This document shows positions 8,195 to 17,306 of a stretch of 64,000 nucleotides of DNA, in pieces. The stretch comes from CAWDZK01 sp963807005. Its GTDB lineage: Bacteria > Actinomycetota > Actinomycetes > JACCUZ01. The stretch is from the NCBI GenBank assembly GCA_963807005.1, contig CAWDZK010000004.1:496001-560000 (forward strand), in the 5' to 3' direction. The notes beneath the pieces are model-generated. The model was not told the DNA's origin and ran no database searches. It saw only the letters and a list, made by a program, of their open reading frames with translations. Made by a program: the position numbers and the translations under genes. Numbering within the stretch: the first letter of the stretch is position 1; every line of letters starts with the position of its first letter.

Positions 8195-8680
8195 CTAGGG
8201 GCGGGCGCCGGCGACGGCTTCGCGGAGGGTGACCGCCGTCGCGACGGCGGCGACCGCCGCCTCGAAGCCCTTGTCCTCGCGGGACCCGGCCAGGCCGGCC
8301 CGGTCGAGGGCCTGCGCGTCGTCGTCGCAGGTGAGCAGCCCGAACCCGACCGGCACGCCGGTGTCGACGGCGACCCGGGTCAGCCCGAGGGTCGCCGCCT
8401 GGCAGACGTAGTCGAAGTGCGGAGTGCCCCCGCGCACGACCACCCCCAGCGCCACCACCGCGTCGAAGCCGGCCCGGGCGAACCGGGCCGCCGCCACCGG
8501 CAGCTCGAACGAGCCGGGCACCCGGACCAGCAGCGGCTCCTCGACGCCTGCCGCGGCCAGCCCGCGCAGCGCGCCGGCGACGAGCCCTTCCATCACCTGC
8601 TGGTGCCACTGCGCCGCGACGACGGCGACCCGCAGCCCCGCACCGTCGACCTCGACGTCGGGCGCTCCCGCCCCGCTCAT
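8195..8680 (-). CDS. ribH: 6,7-dimethyl-8-ribityllumazine synthase
   Basis: 161 residues, the icosahedral or pentameric lumazine synthase that joins ArP and 3,4-dihydroxybutanone phosphate. Landmarks: VAVVAAQWHQQVMEGLV, RVPGSFELPVAAARFA, VALGVVVRGGTPHFDYVC and the late GVPVGFGLLTCDDDAQAL. It is the last gene of the rib operon and overlaps ribBA by 4 nt. Confidence 0.96.
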   Translation of the reverse strand: MSGAGAPDVEVDGAGLRVAVVAAQWHQQVMEGLVAGALRGLAAAGVEEPLLVRVPGSFELPVAAARFARAGFDAVVALGVVVRGGTPHFDYVCQAATLGLTRVAVDTGVPVGFGLLTCDDDAQALDRAGLAGSREDKGFEAAVAAVATAVTLREAVAGARP

Positions 8681-9939
8681 GTGGTGATTCCCCCGGCGCC
8701 CGGCGCGCCCGACCCGAGGTCAGGCAGCAGGTGCCCCATCCGGTCCCGCTTGGTCCGCAGGTACTCGATGTTCTCCGGCGTCGGGTGCGAGGCCATCGGC
8801 ACCTGCTCGACCACGGTGAGCCCCTGCTCCTCGACGCCGGCCACCTTGGCCGGGTTGTTGGTGAGCAACCGCAGCGACGACACCCCCAGGTCACCCAGGA
8901 TCTGCGCGCCGACGTTGAAGTCCCGCGCGTCCGCAGGCAGTCCGAGGTCGAGGTTCGCGTCGACGGTGTCCCGACCTCCGTCCTGCAGGCCGTACGCCGC
9001 CAGCTTGTGCAGCAGCCCGATGCCGCGGCCCTCGTGGCCCCGCAGGTACACCACGACGCCGCGGCCCTCGTCGGCGACCGTGCGCAGAGCCAGGTCCAGC
9101 TGTGGCCCGCAGTCGCACCGCAGTGAGCCCAGCACGTCCCCGGTGAGGCACTCGGAGTGCAGCCGGACCAGCACCTTCGTGCCGGTGCCGATCTCGCCGC
9201 GGACCAGGGCGAGGTGCTCGGTGCCGTCGACTGCGCTGCGGTAGCCGAGGACCCGGAACTCGCCGTACCGCGTCGGCAGGTGCGCCTCGGCCACCCGCTC
9301 GACCAGCGCCTCGGTGCGCCGCCGGTAGGTCACCAGGTCGGCGATCGACACCAGCGCCAGCCCGTGCTCGTCGGCGAACTCGCGCAGCCGCGGCAGCCTG
9401 GCCATCGACCCGTCGTCGTCCACCACCTCGGCGATCACGCCGGCCGGGGTCAGCCCCGCCAGCCTGGCCATGTCGACCGCTGCCTCGGTGTGGCCGATGC
9501 GCTGCAGCACGCCGCCCTCGACCGCCCGGAGCGGGAAGACGTGCCCGGGCCGGGTCAGCTCGTACGGCTCGGTGGCCGAGTCGACCAGCACCCGGACGGT
9601 GCGGGCCCGGTCCGCCGCCGAGATGCCGGTGGCGATGCCGTCCCGGGCGTCGACCGACACGGCGTACGCCGTGCGCTTGCGGTCCTCGTTCACCGCCGTC
9701 ATGGGTGGCAGCCGGAGCCGCTCCAGCTCGGCCCCCTCCATCGGCACGCAGACGACGCCGGAGGAGTGCCGCACCAGGAACGCCATCAGCTCGGGCGTCA
9801 CCTTGGACGCGGCGACCAAAAGGTCGCCCTCGTTCTCCCGGTCCTCGTCGTCGACGACCACGACCGCCTTGCCCGCGGCCAGGTCGGCGATCCCCCGCTC
9901 GACCGGGTCCAGCCGGACGCCGGCCGCCGGGCCGGTCAT
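8677..9939 (-). CDS. ribBA: Bifunctional DHBP synthase / GTP cyclohydrolase II
   Basis: 420 residues. The N-terminal RibB half (~1-205) makes 3,4-dihydroxy-2-butanone 4-phosphate from ribulose 5-phosphate and shows DDEDRENEGDLLVAA. The C-terminal RibA half (~210-405) opens GTP and shows the zinc site CLTGDVLGSLRCDCG (C-x10-C-x-C) and the RGHEGRGIGL loop. Together they supply both precursors of lumazine. The start ATG at 9939 overlaps the ribM stop (ATGA). Confidence 0.96.
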   Translation of the reverse strand: MTGPAAGVRLDPVERGIADLAAGKAVVVVDDEDRENEGDLLVAASKVTPELMAFLVRHSSGVVCVPMEGAELERLRLPPMTAVNEDRKRTAYAVSVDARDGIATGISAADRARTVRVLVDSATEPYELTRPGHVFPLRAVEGGVLQRIGHTEAAVDMARLAGLTPAGVIAEVVDDDGSMARLPRLREFADEHGLALVSIADLVTYRRRTEALVERVAEAHLPTRYGEFRVLGYRSAVDGTEHLALVRGEIGTGTKVLVRLHSECLTGDVLGSLRCDCGPQLDLALRTVADEGRGVVVYLRGHEGRGIGLLHKLAAYGLQDGGRDTVDANLDLGLPADARDFNVGAQILGDLGVSSLRLLTNNPAKVAGVEEQGLTVVEQVPMASHPTPENIEYLRTKRDRMGHLLPDLGSGAPGAGGITT

Positions 9940-10649
9940 GCCGGCACCTCGTCCGGACGCGGCGCCGCCGAGCCCAGCGGCTCTACCTCGGCCCGCGCGA
10001 TCCGCAGCCAGGTGACGAAGCCCCACACGACGAACACGCCGTAGACGGCGTAGAGGACCGCCGAGGGGTAGAAGCGCGAGTGCAGGAGCAGCGGGACACC
10101 GACCAGGTCGACCGCGATCCAGCACAGCCAGAAGTCGACCCAGCCGCGGGCCATCGCGTACGTCGCGACGATGGAGCCGACGAAGATCCACGCGTCGGCG
10201 AGGTAGAACCACCAGGCCGCGGGGAAGCCGGCGCCGATCACCCGGAACGCCAGGTAGCAGAGGGCGACTCCTGCCCCGGCGACGGCGAGGTAGCGCACCC
10301 GCTCCTGGCCCGTGGCCCAGCGCGGGACGACGGCCGGAGCGCCGTCACCCCGGCGCTGGTTCTGCCGCCAGCGCGTCCAGCCGTACACCGAGACCAGCAC
10401 GAAGAACACCTGGCGCCCGGCCTGGCCGTACAGCGGACTGCCGCCGTGGGCACCCTCGGTGGCGGTGAACAGGAAGACCGTGAAGAGCAGGACGTTGCCG
10501 ACGATGCCGACCGGCCAGGCCCAGACCCGCCGGCGCATGCCGCCGATCGCCGAGGCTAGACCGAAGCCGTTGCCGACGATCTCCCGCCAGGTGATGTCGG
10601 CTCCGCCGATGGTCAGGTGCGCCTCGTAGAGGTCGGTGAACAGGCTCAT
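9936..10649 (-). CDS. ribM: PnuC-family transporter, probable riboflavin uptake protein RibM
   Basis: 237 residues with seven or eight hydrophobic segments and the PnuC family pattern (GNGFGLASAIGGMRRRVWAW, VSVYGWTRWRQNQ, WFYLADAWIFVGS). PnuC proteins carry nicotinamide riboside, but homologues inside FMN-riboswitch rib operons of Streptomyces and Corynebacterium are riboflavin facilitators (RibM/PnuX). Here the gene sits between ribE and ribBA, overlapping both by 4 nt, so riboflavin uptake is much the likelier role. The substrate assignment is from context, not from residues. Confidence 0.85.
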   Translation of the reverse strand: MSLFTDLYEAHLTIGGADITWREIVGNGFGLASAIGGMRRRVWAWPVGIVGNVLLFTVFLFTATEGAHGGSPLYGQAGRQVFFVLVSVYGWTRWRQNQRRGDGAPAVVPRWATGQERVRYLAVAGAGVALCYLAFRVIGAGFPAAWWFYLADAWIFVGSIVATYAMARGWVDFWLCWIAVDLVGVPLLLHSRFYPSAVLYAVYGVFVVWGFVTWLRIARAEVEPLGSAAPRPDEVPA

Positions 10650-11275
10650 GAGGGGTCCTCCGGCAGGGTGGGGACGGACGTCTGCGAGGTCGGCGGCAGC
10701 AGCCGTTCGACGTACTTGGCCACGACGTCGACCTCGAGGTTCACCGGGTCGCCGACCTGCTTGCGACCGAGGGTGGTGATCTCGAGGGTCGTCGGGATCA
10801 GGCTGACGGTGAACGAGTCGTCGGTCACCGACGCGACGGTCAGGGACACGCCGTCGACGGTGATCGATCCCTTGTGCACCACGTAGCGGGCGAGGTCGCC
10901 GGGCAGCGAGACCCGCACCAGCTCCCAGTGCTCGGACGGCTCCCGGGCCTCGATCCTGCCGGTGCCGTCGACGTGACCCTGGACCAGGTGGCCACCGAGC
11001 CGGCCGTCGAGACGCACCGGACGCTCGAGGTTGACCCGGTCGCCGACCGCGAGGGCCCCGAGGCAGGAGCGGTCGAGCGTCTCCCGCATGACGTCGGCGG
11101 TGAACCCCTCGTCGTCCGCGGTGACGACCGTCAGGCAGACACCGTTGACCGCGATCGAGTCGCCGTGCCGGGCGTCGGCGACGACGGCCGGCCCGCGCAC
11201 GGTCAGCCGAACGCTGTCGCCGAGCTCGGTCAGTGCGGAGACCTCGCCGAGCTCCTCGACGATGCCGGTGAACAT
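10646..11275 (-). CDS. ribE: Riboflavin synthase, alpha chain
   Basis: 209 residues made of two homologous lumazine-binding repeats, MFTGIVEELGEV (residue 1) with SIAVNGVCLTVV, and RIEAREPSEHWEL with SITVDGVSLTVA (~residue 135). It dismutates two ribityllumazines to riboflavin. ATG at 11275 has an upstream GAGGAGGGAG ribosome-binding site and overlaps the ribD stop by one base (TGATG). Confidence 0.96.
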   Translation of the reverse strand: MFTGIVEELGEVSALTELGDSVRLTVRGPAVVADARHGDSIAVNGVCLTVVTADDEGFTADVMRETLDRSCLGALAVGDRVNLERPVRLDGRLGGHLVQGHVDGTGRIEAREPSEHWELVRVSLPGDLARYVVHKGSITVDGVSLTVASVTDDSFTVSLIPTTLEITTLGRKQVGDPVNLEVDVVAKYVERLLPPTSQTSVPTLPEDPS

Positions 11276-12360
11276 CAGGCTCCCTCCTCGGGGGCACGGC
11301 GTGGCCGGGCCACGACCTTCAGGTCCGGGCCGCACCGGCCGGTCTCGACCACGTCGAGGGCGACGGCGTCCGCCAGGGTGCCGATGCCGGTGCCGGCCAG
11401 GGCCGGGACGCCGGCGCCGAGCAGGGTCGGGGCGAGGTAGGCCACGACCCGGTCGACCAGCCCGGCGCGCAGGAACGCTCCGGCCAGGGTCGGTCCGCCC
11501 TCGAGCAGCAGGTAGTCGCGACCCTTGTCGTGCAGCGCCGACAGCAGGGCGGTCAGGTCCACGTGGCCGTCCGGTCCGGTGCCGACCTCGTCGGCGGTGG
11601 CCAGCCAGGTCGGGGCGGTCCCGTCGAGGACCCGGGCGGTGGCCGGCGTACGGCCCCAGGTGTCCACGACGACCCGCAGCGGCTGGTCCCCCACCAGCCG
11701 GCCGTCGGCGTCCCGGACGGTGAGGGCCGGGTCGTCGGCCAGGACGGTGCCGACGCCGGCGACGATCGTGTCGACCTCGGCGCGCAGCCGGTGCGCGTCG
11801 GCCCGGGACTCCGGCGAGGAGATCCAGCGGCTGGTGCCGTCGGCCGCCGCGACCCGGCCGTCCAGGGTCGAGGCGAGCTTCCAGACCACGAACGGCCGTC
11901 CCGTCCGTGCGCCGGCGAGCCAGCGCTCGTTCGCGACCTCGGCCTCCGCGGCGAGCAGCCCGGCGGCGACGTCGACACCGGCGGCCCGCAGCACCTCGGC
12001 CCCGCCCGCGGCGGCGGGGTGCGGGTCGGCGACGGCGTAGACCACCCGGGCCACGCCGGCGGCCAGCAGCGCCGCGGTGCACGGGCCGGTGCGCCCGGTG
12101 TGGGCGCACGGCTCCAGCGTGACCACCGCTGTGCCGCCGCGGGCCCGGTCACCCGCTGCCGCCAGCGCGACCACCTCGGCGTGCGGGCCCCCGGCGTACT
12201 CGTGCCGGCCCTCGCCCACCACCGTGCCGCCGGGGTCGAGCAGGACCGCCCCCACGTTCGGGTTGGGATGGGTGGCCTCGCCGCCCGCGGCCGAGAGCGC
12301 CACGGCGCGGCGCATGGCCGCGCTCTCGCGTGCCTCGCGGGTCTCGGTCGGGCCGTCCAC
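11275..12360 (-). CDS. ribD: Bifunctional pyrimidine deaminase/reductase
   Basis: 361 residues. The N-terminal deaminase has the zinc motifs PHAEVVALAA and PCAHTGRTGPC; the C-terminal reductase has WKLASTLDGRVAA, SRWISSPESR and LLEGGPTLAGAFLRAGLVD. It performs the second and third steps from GTP to riboflavin. The GTG at 12360 is preferred because CAGGAG lies 6 nt upstream; an earlier GTG would add a proline-rich leader that is really riboswitch-platform DNA. First gene of the rib operon. Confidence 0.95.
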   Translation of the reverse strand: MDGPTETREARESAAMRRAVALSAAGGEATHPNPNVGAVLLDPGGTVVGEGRHEYAGGPHAEVVALAAAGDRARGGTAVVTLEPCAHTGRTGPCTAALLAAGVARVVYAVADPHPAAAGGAEVLRAAGVDVAAGLLAAEAEVANERWLAGARTGRPFVVWKLASTLDGRVAAADGTSRWISSPESRADAHRLRAEVDTIVAGVGTVLADDPALTVRDADGRLVGDQPLRVVVDTWGRTPATARVLDGTAPTWLATADEVGTGPDGHVDLTALLSALHDKGRDYLLLEGGPTLAGAFLRAGLVDRVVAYLAPTLLGAGVPALAGTGIGTLADAVALDVVETGRCGPDLKVVARPRRAPEEGA

Positions 12361-12489
12361 CGGTGCTCCTGCCCCAAAGCCGTCGGGCGGGCTCCGGGGA
12401 TCTGCCGGGTGGCCGGCGTCGGACGCCGACGGCACCACCGGTGGCCCCGGCTGCACAGGGCAGCCGCACCGCGGCGTCGCCGACACCCG

Positions 12490-12635
12490 GCGTGCTGCCT
12501 CCCATCCGGACTGTCACCGTCGGTCCCGGAGTTCCACCGGGTCAACCGGCCCTGACGGCCACCTGGCGGGTGGCCACCCGGGCGCGGGTCGCGGACTGTC
12601 ACCGCCGGTTCGGAATTGCACCGACCCCGGAGCAC
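12490..12635 (-). promoter_or_regulatory. FMN riboswitch (RFN element)
   Basis: The minus strand shows the conserved RFN blocks in order: GGGGTCGGTGCAATTCC, ACCGGCGGTGACAGTCCGCG, a variable GC-rich arm, CCGGTGGAACTCCGGGACC, and GACGGTGACAGTCCGGATGG. It ends ~130 nt before the ribD start. FMN binding should shut down the rib operon. With no obvious terminator before ribD, control at translation initiation or Rho access is plausible. The remaining DNA (12361-12489) is the expression platform; the sigma-factor gene diverges on the other side. Confidence 0.97.
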
Positions 12636-12769
12636 GCGTGTGTCGAACTGCTTGCCCGCCCAGTGTGCCACGCGGGCCGCTCCTCCGGGGCACTCGAGCC
12701 GTGCGCTGCATCCGGCGGCGCCGCGGGCGCGGAAGAGTCTCGACGTGACCGGACAGGAGAGGTGGCAGG

Positions 12770-13414
12770 ATGCCGACGATGGCGCCCCCGACCTCACGGG
12801 GACGACCCGCACCTGCCGAGGGAGGGCCGTTCGTGACCGGTGGCCCACGCGTGCGCCGCGCCCCGGACGAGCGCGACGTCGAGCTCGAGGAGTCGTTCCG
12901 GTCCGGGGACGAGGCGGGGCTCGCGGCTGCCTACACCCGCTGGTCGCCGCTGGTCTTCACCGTCGCACTGCGCACGCTGGGTGACCGCGACGACGCCGAG
13001 GACGTGACCCAGCAGGTGTTCGTGGCCGCCTGGCGGGGACGCGCCGGCTTCAAGCCGGCCGCGGGCAGCCTGCCGGGTTGGCTGCTGGGCATCACCCGCA
13101 ACAAGGTGGCCGACCGGTGGGCCGCCCGCGACCGCGAGCGCAAGCAGGCCGACGCGGCGGCCAAGGTGGCCCGGATCGACCCGGCGCCGTCGCCCGCGGA
13201 CGCGATCGCGACCCGGGTCCTGCTGGCCGACGAGCTGGACCGGCTGGACGAGCCGGCCCGACGGATCATCCGGCTGGCCTTCTACGACGACCTCACGCAC
13301 ACCCAGATCGCGAGCCTGCTGAGCATGCCGCTGGGCACCGTGAAGAGTCACATCCGCCGCTCCCTGGGGCGACTGAGACTGAGACTGGAGGTGGACGATG
13401 GCACCGGGCGGTGA
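12770..13414 (+). CDS. ECF-family RNA polymerase sigma factor
   Basis: 214 residues. Region 2 spans ~45-110 (YTRWSPLVFTVALRTLGDRD, DAEDVTQQVFVAAWR, GSLPGWLLGITRNKVADRW) and region 4 spans ~150-205 (LDEPARRIIRLAFYDDLTHT, IASLLSMPLGTVKSHIRRSL). It recruits RNA polymerase to a small stress regulon. Start ATG 12770 follows GGAGAGGTGGCAGG; a GTG at 12833 behind GGAGGG is equally plausible and would drop 21 poorly conserved residues. It overlaps its anti-sigma gene by 17 nt. The signal is unknown. Confidence 0.92.
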   Translation: MPTMAPPTSRGRPAPAEGGPFVTGGPRVRRAPDERDVELEESFRSGDEAGLAAAYTRWSPLVFTVALRTLGDRDDAEDVTQQVFVAAWRGRAGFKPAAGSLPGWLLGITRNKVADRWAARDRERKQADAAAKVARIDPAPSPADAIATRVLLADELDRLDEPARRIIRLAFYDDLTHTQIASLLSMPLGTVKSHIRRSLGRLRLRLEVDDGTGR

Positions 13415-14153
13415 GCACGTCCACCCCGACGACCTCGCCCTGGTCGCACTGGGCGAGCACCCCGGCGGCCACGACGAGACGCACCTGGCGCGGTGCGCGC
13501 AGTGCCAGGCCGAGGTCGACCAGCTGCGGGCCGTGGTCGCGACCGCTCGCACGGTCACGCCGGACGACCTCCCGCAGCAGCCGCCGCCCCGCGTCTGGGA
13601 GGCGATCGTCTCCGAGCTGGAGCTGGAGCTGGGCCCGACCGGGTCCTCAGCCGAGCCCGCGGCGACCCACGACGCCTTGGCACCGGTGATCCCGCTGGCC
13701 CGGGCCCGGCGACGCACCCTGCTGTTCGCCGCTGCGGCGGCCGTGGCCGGCCTCGCAGTGGGCTCGGCCGTCACCAGCCTGGTCGGCTCCGGCAGCGACG
13801 AAGGCCCCCGCGGCACCGTCGTGGCCAGCACCCGCCTGGCGGCGCTGCCCGACCACCAGGGCAGCGGGGACGCCGAGGTGCTCGGCGTGGGCACCGGCCG
13901 GATCCTCGAGCTGGACGTGTCCGGGCTGAGCGAGGGCGCCGGCTTCTACGAGGTGTGGCTGCTCGGCGACGGCGGCAAGCGGCTGGTGGCGCTCGGCGTG
14001 ATCGACCCGGCCCAGGGCCCGACCGCCCGCTTCCCGCTGCCCGCGGACCTTGACCTGTCGCAGTACCCCATCGTCGACATCTCGCTGGAACCTGCCGACG
14101 GCGACCCGGCGCACTCCGGCGACAGCATCGTCCGCGGGGTCCTGGAGAGCTGA
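13398..14153 (+). CDS. Membrane anti-sigma factor with ZAS motif (RskA-like)
   Basis: 251 residues. The cytoplasmic N terminus has a zinc anti-sigma motif HLARCAQC (H-x3-C-x2-C, near residue 30). One transmembrane helix lies at ~110-132 (TLLFAAAAAVAGLAVGSAV), followed by an extracytoplasmic domain of the RskA type (LSEGAGFYEVWLLGDGGKRL, LPADLDLSQYPIVDISLEP). It should hold the preceding sigma factor at the membrane until proteolysis. Its overlap with the sigma gene ensures coupled synthesis. Confidence 0.9.
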   Translation: MAPGGEHVHPDDLALVALGEHPGGHDETHLARCAQCQAEVDQLRAVVATARTVTPDDLPQQPPPRVWEAIVSELELELGPTGSSAEPAATHDALAPVIPLARARRRTLLFAAAAAVAGLAVGSAVTSLVGSGSDEGPRGTVVASTRLAALPDHQGSGDAEVLGVGTGRILELDVSGLSEGAGFYEVWLLGDGGKRLVALGVIDPAQGPTARFPLPADLDLSQYPIVDISLEPADGDPAHSGDSIVRGVLES

Positions 14154-14157
14154 GCCC

Positions 14158-14171
14158 GGCTCCCGCGAGCC
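14158..14171 (+). terminator. Small hairpin after the anti-sigma gene
   Basis: GGCTC-CCGC-GAGCC, a 5-bp stem 4 nt past the stop, followed by a CT-rich stretch. A weak candidate terminator in the 58-nt gap before the convergent rpe gene. Confidence 0.35.
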
Positions 14172-14211
14172 CTCTCCTGCTCGACGGCTGGACGGGGGAC
14201 GGCGACTCGTC

Positions 14212-14907
14212 TCAGGACCGGCCGCCGGGCGCCCACCACGATCCGGCGGTTGCGGTCTCGGCCGCGCCGCGCAGCGACTGCACCGCCGCGGCGGCGTCCT
14301 CGGCGCCGTAGACGGCTGACCCCGCGACGAACACGTCGGCGCCGGCCTCGGCGCACCGGGCGATGGTGTCCTCGGCCACCCCGCCGTCGACCTGGATCCA
14401 CAGGTCGAGGTCGCGGCCCTTGGCCAGCTCGCGGGCGGCCCGGACCTTCGGCAGCACCAGGTCGAGGAACTTCTGGCCGCCGAAACCGGGCTCCACGGTC
14501 ATCAGCAGCAGCATGTCCAGCTCGGGCAGCAGCTCGGCGTACGGGTCCACCGGCGTGGCCGGGCGCAGCGCCATCCCGGCGCGGACGCCCGCGTGCCGCA
14601 GCTCCCGCGCCAGCTTCACCGGCGCGGTGGCCGCCTCGACGTGGAAGGTCACGCTGCCGGCGCCGGCCGCTGCGTAGTCGGGAGCCCAGCGGTCGGCGTC
14701 CTCGATCATCAGGTGCACGTCGAGCGGAAGCGCGCTGACCGCGGCCAGCCGCTCCACCACCGGCGCCCCCAGGGTGAGGTTGGGCACGAAGTGGTTGTCC
14801 ATCACGTCGACGTGCACCCAGTCGGCGGTGGAGGCGACCCGGGCGACCTCGCCGGCCAGGTCGGTGAAGTCGGCCGCCAGGATGCTCGGGGAGATCTGCA
14901 CGCCCAT
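14212..14907 (-). CDS. rpe: Ribulose-phosphate 3-epimerase
   Basis: 231 residues, a TIM barrel interconverting ribulose and xylulose 5-phosphates. Landmarks: ISPSILAADFTDLAGEVARV, VHVDVMDNHFVPNLTLG (metal and catalytic Asp), LLMTVEPGFGGQKFLD and WIQVDGGVAEDTI. Downstream in the fmt-rsmB-rpe direction with a 36-nt gap from rsmB, an arrangement common in actinobacteria. Confidence 0.97.
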   Translation of the reverse strand: MGVQISPSILAADFTDLAGEVARVASTADWVHVDVMDNHFVPNLTLGAPVVERLAAVSALPLDVHLMIEDADRWAPDYAAAGAGSVTFHVEAATAPVKLARELRHAGVRAGMALRPATPVDPYAELLPELDMLLLMTVEPGFGGQKFLDLVLPKVRAARELAKGRDLDLWIQVDGGVAEDTIARCAEAGADVFVAGSAVYGAEDAAAAVQSLRGAAETATAGSWWAPGGRS

Positions 14908-14943
14908 GCGGTCGAGCCTAGGGCGTACGGTCGTGGATGCCGA

Positions 14944-16350
14944 TCAGCTGCGCCGCAGGAGGGCGAGGTACATCGCGTCGGTGCCGTGCCGGTGCGGCCA
15001 CAGCTGCACGTCCGGCCCGGCTCCGAGGCCCGGGACGCCGGGGAGAAGCGGTCTCGCGTCCACGCGCTCGACGCCCGGCCGGCGGCGCAGCACGTCCCGG
15101 ACGACGGTGCCGGTCTCGGCCAGGTGCGGTGAGCAGGTGACGTAGGCGACCAGCCCGCCCGGGCGGACTGCGTCCAGGGCCGAGCCGAGCAGGTCCCGCT
15201 GCAGGCTCGCGAGCGCGGGGACGTCCTCGGCCCGGCGGCGCCAGCGGGCCTCGGGCCGGCGGCGCAGCGCTCCGAGCCCGGTGCAGGGGACATCCACGAG
15301 GACCCGGTCGAAGCTCGCGTCCGGCCAGGCCGGGGCGCGCCCGTCGGCCACCACGACGTCACCCGTCCCGCCGAGGGTGCGGCGCACGAGTCCGGCCCGG
15401 TGCGGCGCCACCTCGGCGGCGAGCAGCCGCGCGCCCCGGCCTGCGGCGAGGGCGGCGAGCAGCGCCGCCTTGCCGCCGGGACCGGCGCACAGGTCCAGCC
15501 ATCGTCGGTCCGGACCGTCCACCAGAGCAGTGGCCAGGGCCACCGCGACCAGCTGGCTGCCCTCGTCCTGCACCCCCGCCCGGCCGTCGCGGACCGCCGC
15601 CAGCCGGCCGGGGTCCCCCGACGCGAGCACCGCGGCGTACGGCGACCAGCGACCCGGCTGCGCGCCCGCGGCCACCAGCTCGTCGACCGAGCTGCGCCCG
15701 GGGCGGGCGGCGAGCGTGACCTGCGCTGCGACGTTGTCGGCCGCCAGCAGCTCGGCGGTCTCGGCGAGGTCGCCGCCGACGGCGTCGCGCAGCGCCGAGA
15801 CGATCCACCGGGGGTGCGAGTGCACGACCGCGAGGTGGCCGAGCGGGTCGGCGCCGGCGTCCGGGGCCACCTGGTCCAGCCAGCCGGCGAGGTCCTGCCG
15901 GCCGACCCGCCGCAGCACGGCGTTGACGAACGAGCTGCGGCCCTCACCCGCAACGGCACGGGCCAGCTCGACGGTGGCGCCGACCGCGGCGTGCGGCGGG
16001 ACCCGCATCGCAAGGAGCTGGTGGGCACCGAGCCGGAGCAGGTCCAGGACCGGCGGGTCCACCGCGGCGAGCGGCCGGTCGACGCAGGCGCCCAGCACGG
16101 CGTCGTAGCTGCCCCGGCCGCGCAGCGTGCCGTAGCCGAGCTCGGTCGCGAAGGCCGCATCGCGTCCCTCGACGCCCCGCTCACGCAGCAGGCCGGGCAG
16201 CGTGAGGTTGGCGTAGGCGTCCCGCTCGTCGATCGCGCGGAGCAGGTCGAAGGCGACCCGCCGCGAAGCGTCCGGCTGCGGCTTGCCGCGCCGGGGCGTC
16301 GGCCGGCGCCGCCCGCCGGACGGGCGGGTGGCCTTCGGAGGGCCGCTCAC
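14944..16350 (-). CDS. rsmB: 16S rRNA (cytosine-5) methyltransferase RsmB/Fmu
   Basis: 468 residues. An N-terminal NusB-like RNA-binding domain (~30-165, SRRVAFDLLRAIDERDAYAN, ELGYGTLRGRGSYDAVLGAC) precedes a Rossmann methyltransferase with SAM loop LDLCAGPGGKAALLAALAAG, catalytic DVPCTGLGALRRRPEARW and the second cysteine in YVTCSPHLAETG. It methylates a cytosine in 16S rRNA. The GTG at 16350 overlaps the fmt stop (GTGA), so the two are coupled. Confidence 0.94.
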   Translation of the reverse strand: MSGPPKATRPSGGRRRPTPRRGKPQPDASRRVAFDLLRAIDERDAYANLTLPGLLRERGVEGRDAAFATELGYGTLRGRGSYDAVLGACVDRPLAAVDPPVLDLLRLGAHQLLAMRVPPHAAVGATVELARAVAGEGRSSFVNAVLRRVGRQDLAGWLDQVAPDAGADPLGHLAVVHSHPRWIVSALRDAVGGDLAETAELLAADNVAAQVTLAARPGRSSVDELVAAGAQPGRWSPYAAVLASGDPGRLAAVRDGRAGVQDEGSQLVAVALATALVDGPDRRWLDLCAGPGGKAALLAALAAGRGARLLAAEVAPHRAGLVRRTLGGTGDVVVADGRAPAWPDASFDRVLVDVPCTGLGALRRRPEARWRRRAEDVPALASLQRDLLGSALDAVRPGGLVAYVTCSPHLAETGTVVRDVLRRRPGVERVDARPLLPGVPGLGAGPDVQLWPHRHGTDAMYLALLRRS

Positions 16351-17285
16351 GCCAGGACCCCGCCGTCCAGGTCGCGGACGCCGCGGGCCCAGGCGTCGGC
16401 GGCCATCGGCTTCTTCCCGGCGGGACGCACCTCGCCGAGCCGGACCGCCCGCCCGTCCCCCGTGCCGACCAGGACCTCGCGGCGCCCGGCCCGGACCTGG
16501 CCGGGCGGCAGCGGCGGGTCGACGGCGTCCGGCCCGACCGGCTCGACCGGGCCGAGCCCGACCCGCTCCCCGTGCCACGTGGTCCAGGCCCCCGGGGCGG
16601 GCGTGCAGGCCCGGACCAGCCGGTCGACGCGGAGGGAGGGCGCCGACCAGTCCACCCGGGCGTCGTCGACGGTGATCTTGGGCGCCAGGCTGACCCCCTC
16701 GGCGGGCTGCGGCCGGGCCACCAGCTCTCCGGCCTCGAGGGCGTCCAGGGTGGCGACCAGCAGGCCGGCGCCGGACACCGCGAGCCGGCCCAGCAGGTCG
16801 CCGCTGGTGTCCCGCGGCCGGACGGTCTCGGTCAGCACCGAGAGCACCGGGCCGGTGTCCAGCCCCTCCTCGAGGGTGAACACCGAGGCACCGGTGACGT
16901 CGTCCCCGTGCAGCAGGGCGTGCTGCACCGGCGCTGCCCCCCGCCAGGCGGGCAGCAGCGAGAAGTGCAGGTTGACCCAGCCGTGGGTCGGCAGGTCGAG
17001 CAGCGGCCGCGGCACGAGGACGCCGTACGCGACGACGGGGCAGCAGTCCGGCGCCAGCGCGGCCAGCCGGTCGAGCAGGGCCGGGTCGGCGGCCTTCGCC
17101 GGCTTGAGCACCTCGAGACCGGCCTCGGCGGCGCGGACGGCGACCGGGGAGGCCACCTCGCGACGGCCGCGGCCGGCCGGGGCGTCCGGCCGGGTGAGGA
17201 CGGCCAGCACCTCGTGGCGGGAGGCCAGCAGGGCCTCCAGCGCCGGTACGGCGACCTCGGGGGTCCCCGCGAAGACGAGCCGCAT
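16347..17285 (-). CDS. fmt: Methionyl-tRNA formyltransferase
   Basis: 312 residues. It formylates initiator Met-tRNA using 10-formyl-tetrahydrofolate. Landmarks: MRLVFAGTPEVAVPALEALL, NLHFSLLPAWRGAAPVQHAL (catalytic Asn-His region), TLEEGLDTGPVL, and a C-terminal tRNA-binding domain. It lies 21 nt after def, the enzyme that later removes the formyl group, a standard pairing. Confidence 0.97.
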   Translation of the reverse strand: MRLVFAGTPEVAVPALEALLASRHEVLAVLTRPDAPAGRGRREVASPVAVRAAEAGLEVLKPAKAADPALLDRLAALAPDCCPVVAYGVLVPRPLLDLPTHGWVNLHFSLLPAWRGAAPVQHALLHGDDVTGASVFTLEEGLDTGPVLSVLTETVRPRDTSGDLLGRLAVSGAGLLVATLDALEAGELVARPQPAEGVSLAPKITVDDARVDWSAPSLRVDRLVRACTPAPGAWTTWHGERVGLGPVEPVGPDAVDPPLPPGQVRAGRREVLVGTGDGRAVRLGEVRPAGKKPMAADAWARGVRDLDGGVLA

Positions 17286-17306
17286 GTCCGTGGAAGGGCC
17301 GCCGCG

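Noticed and set aside
12412..12433. GC hairpin between the FMN riboswitch and ribD as an intrinsic terminator
   Set aside because: Only ~5 bp with no T-run; too weak in this GC context.
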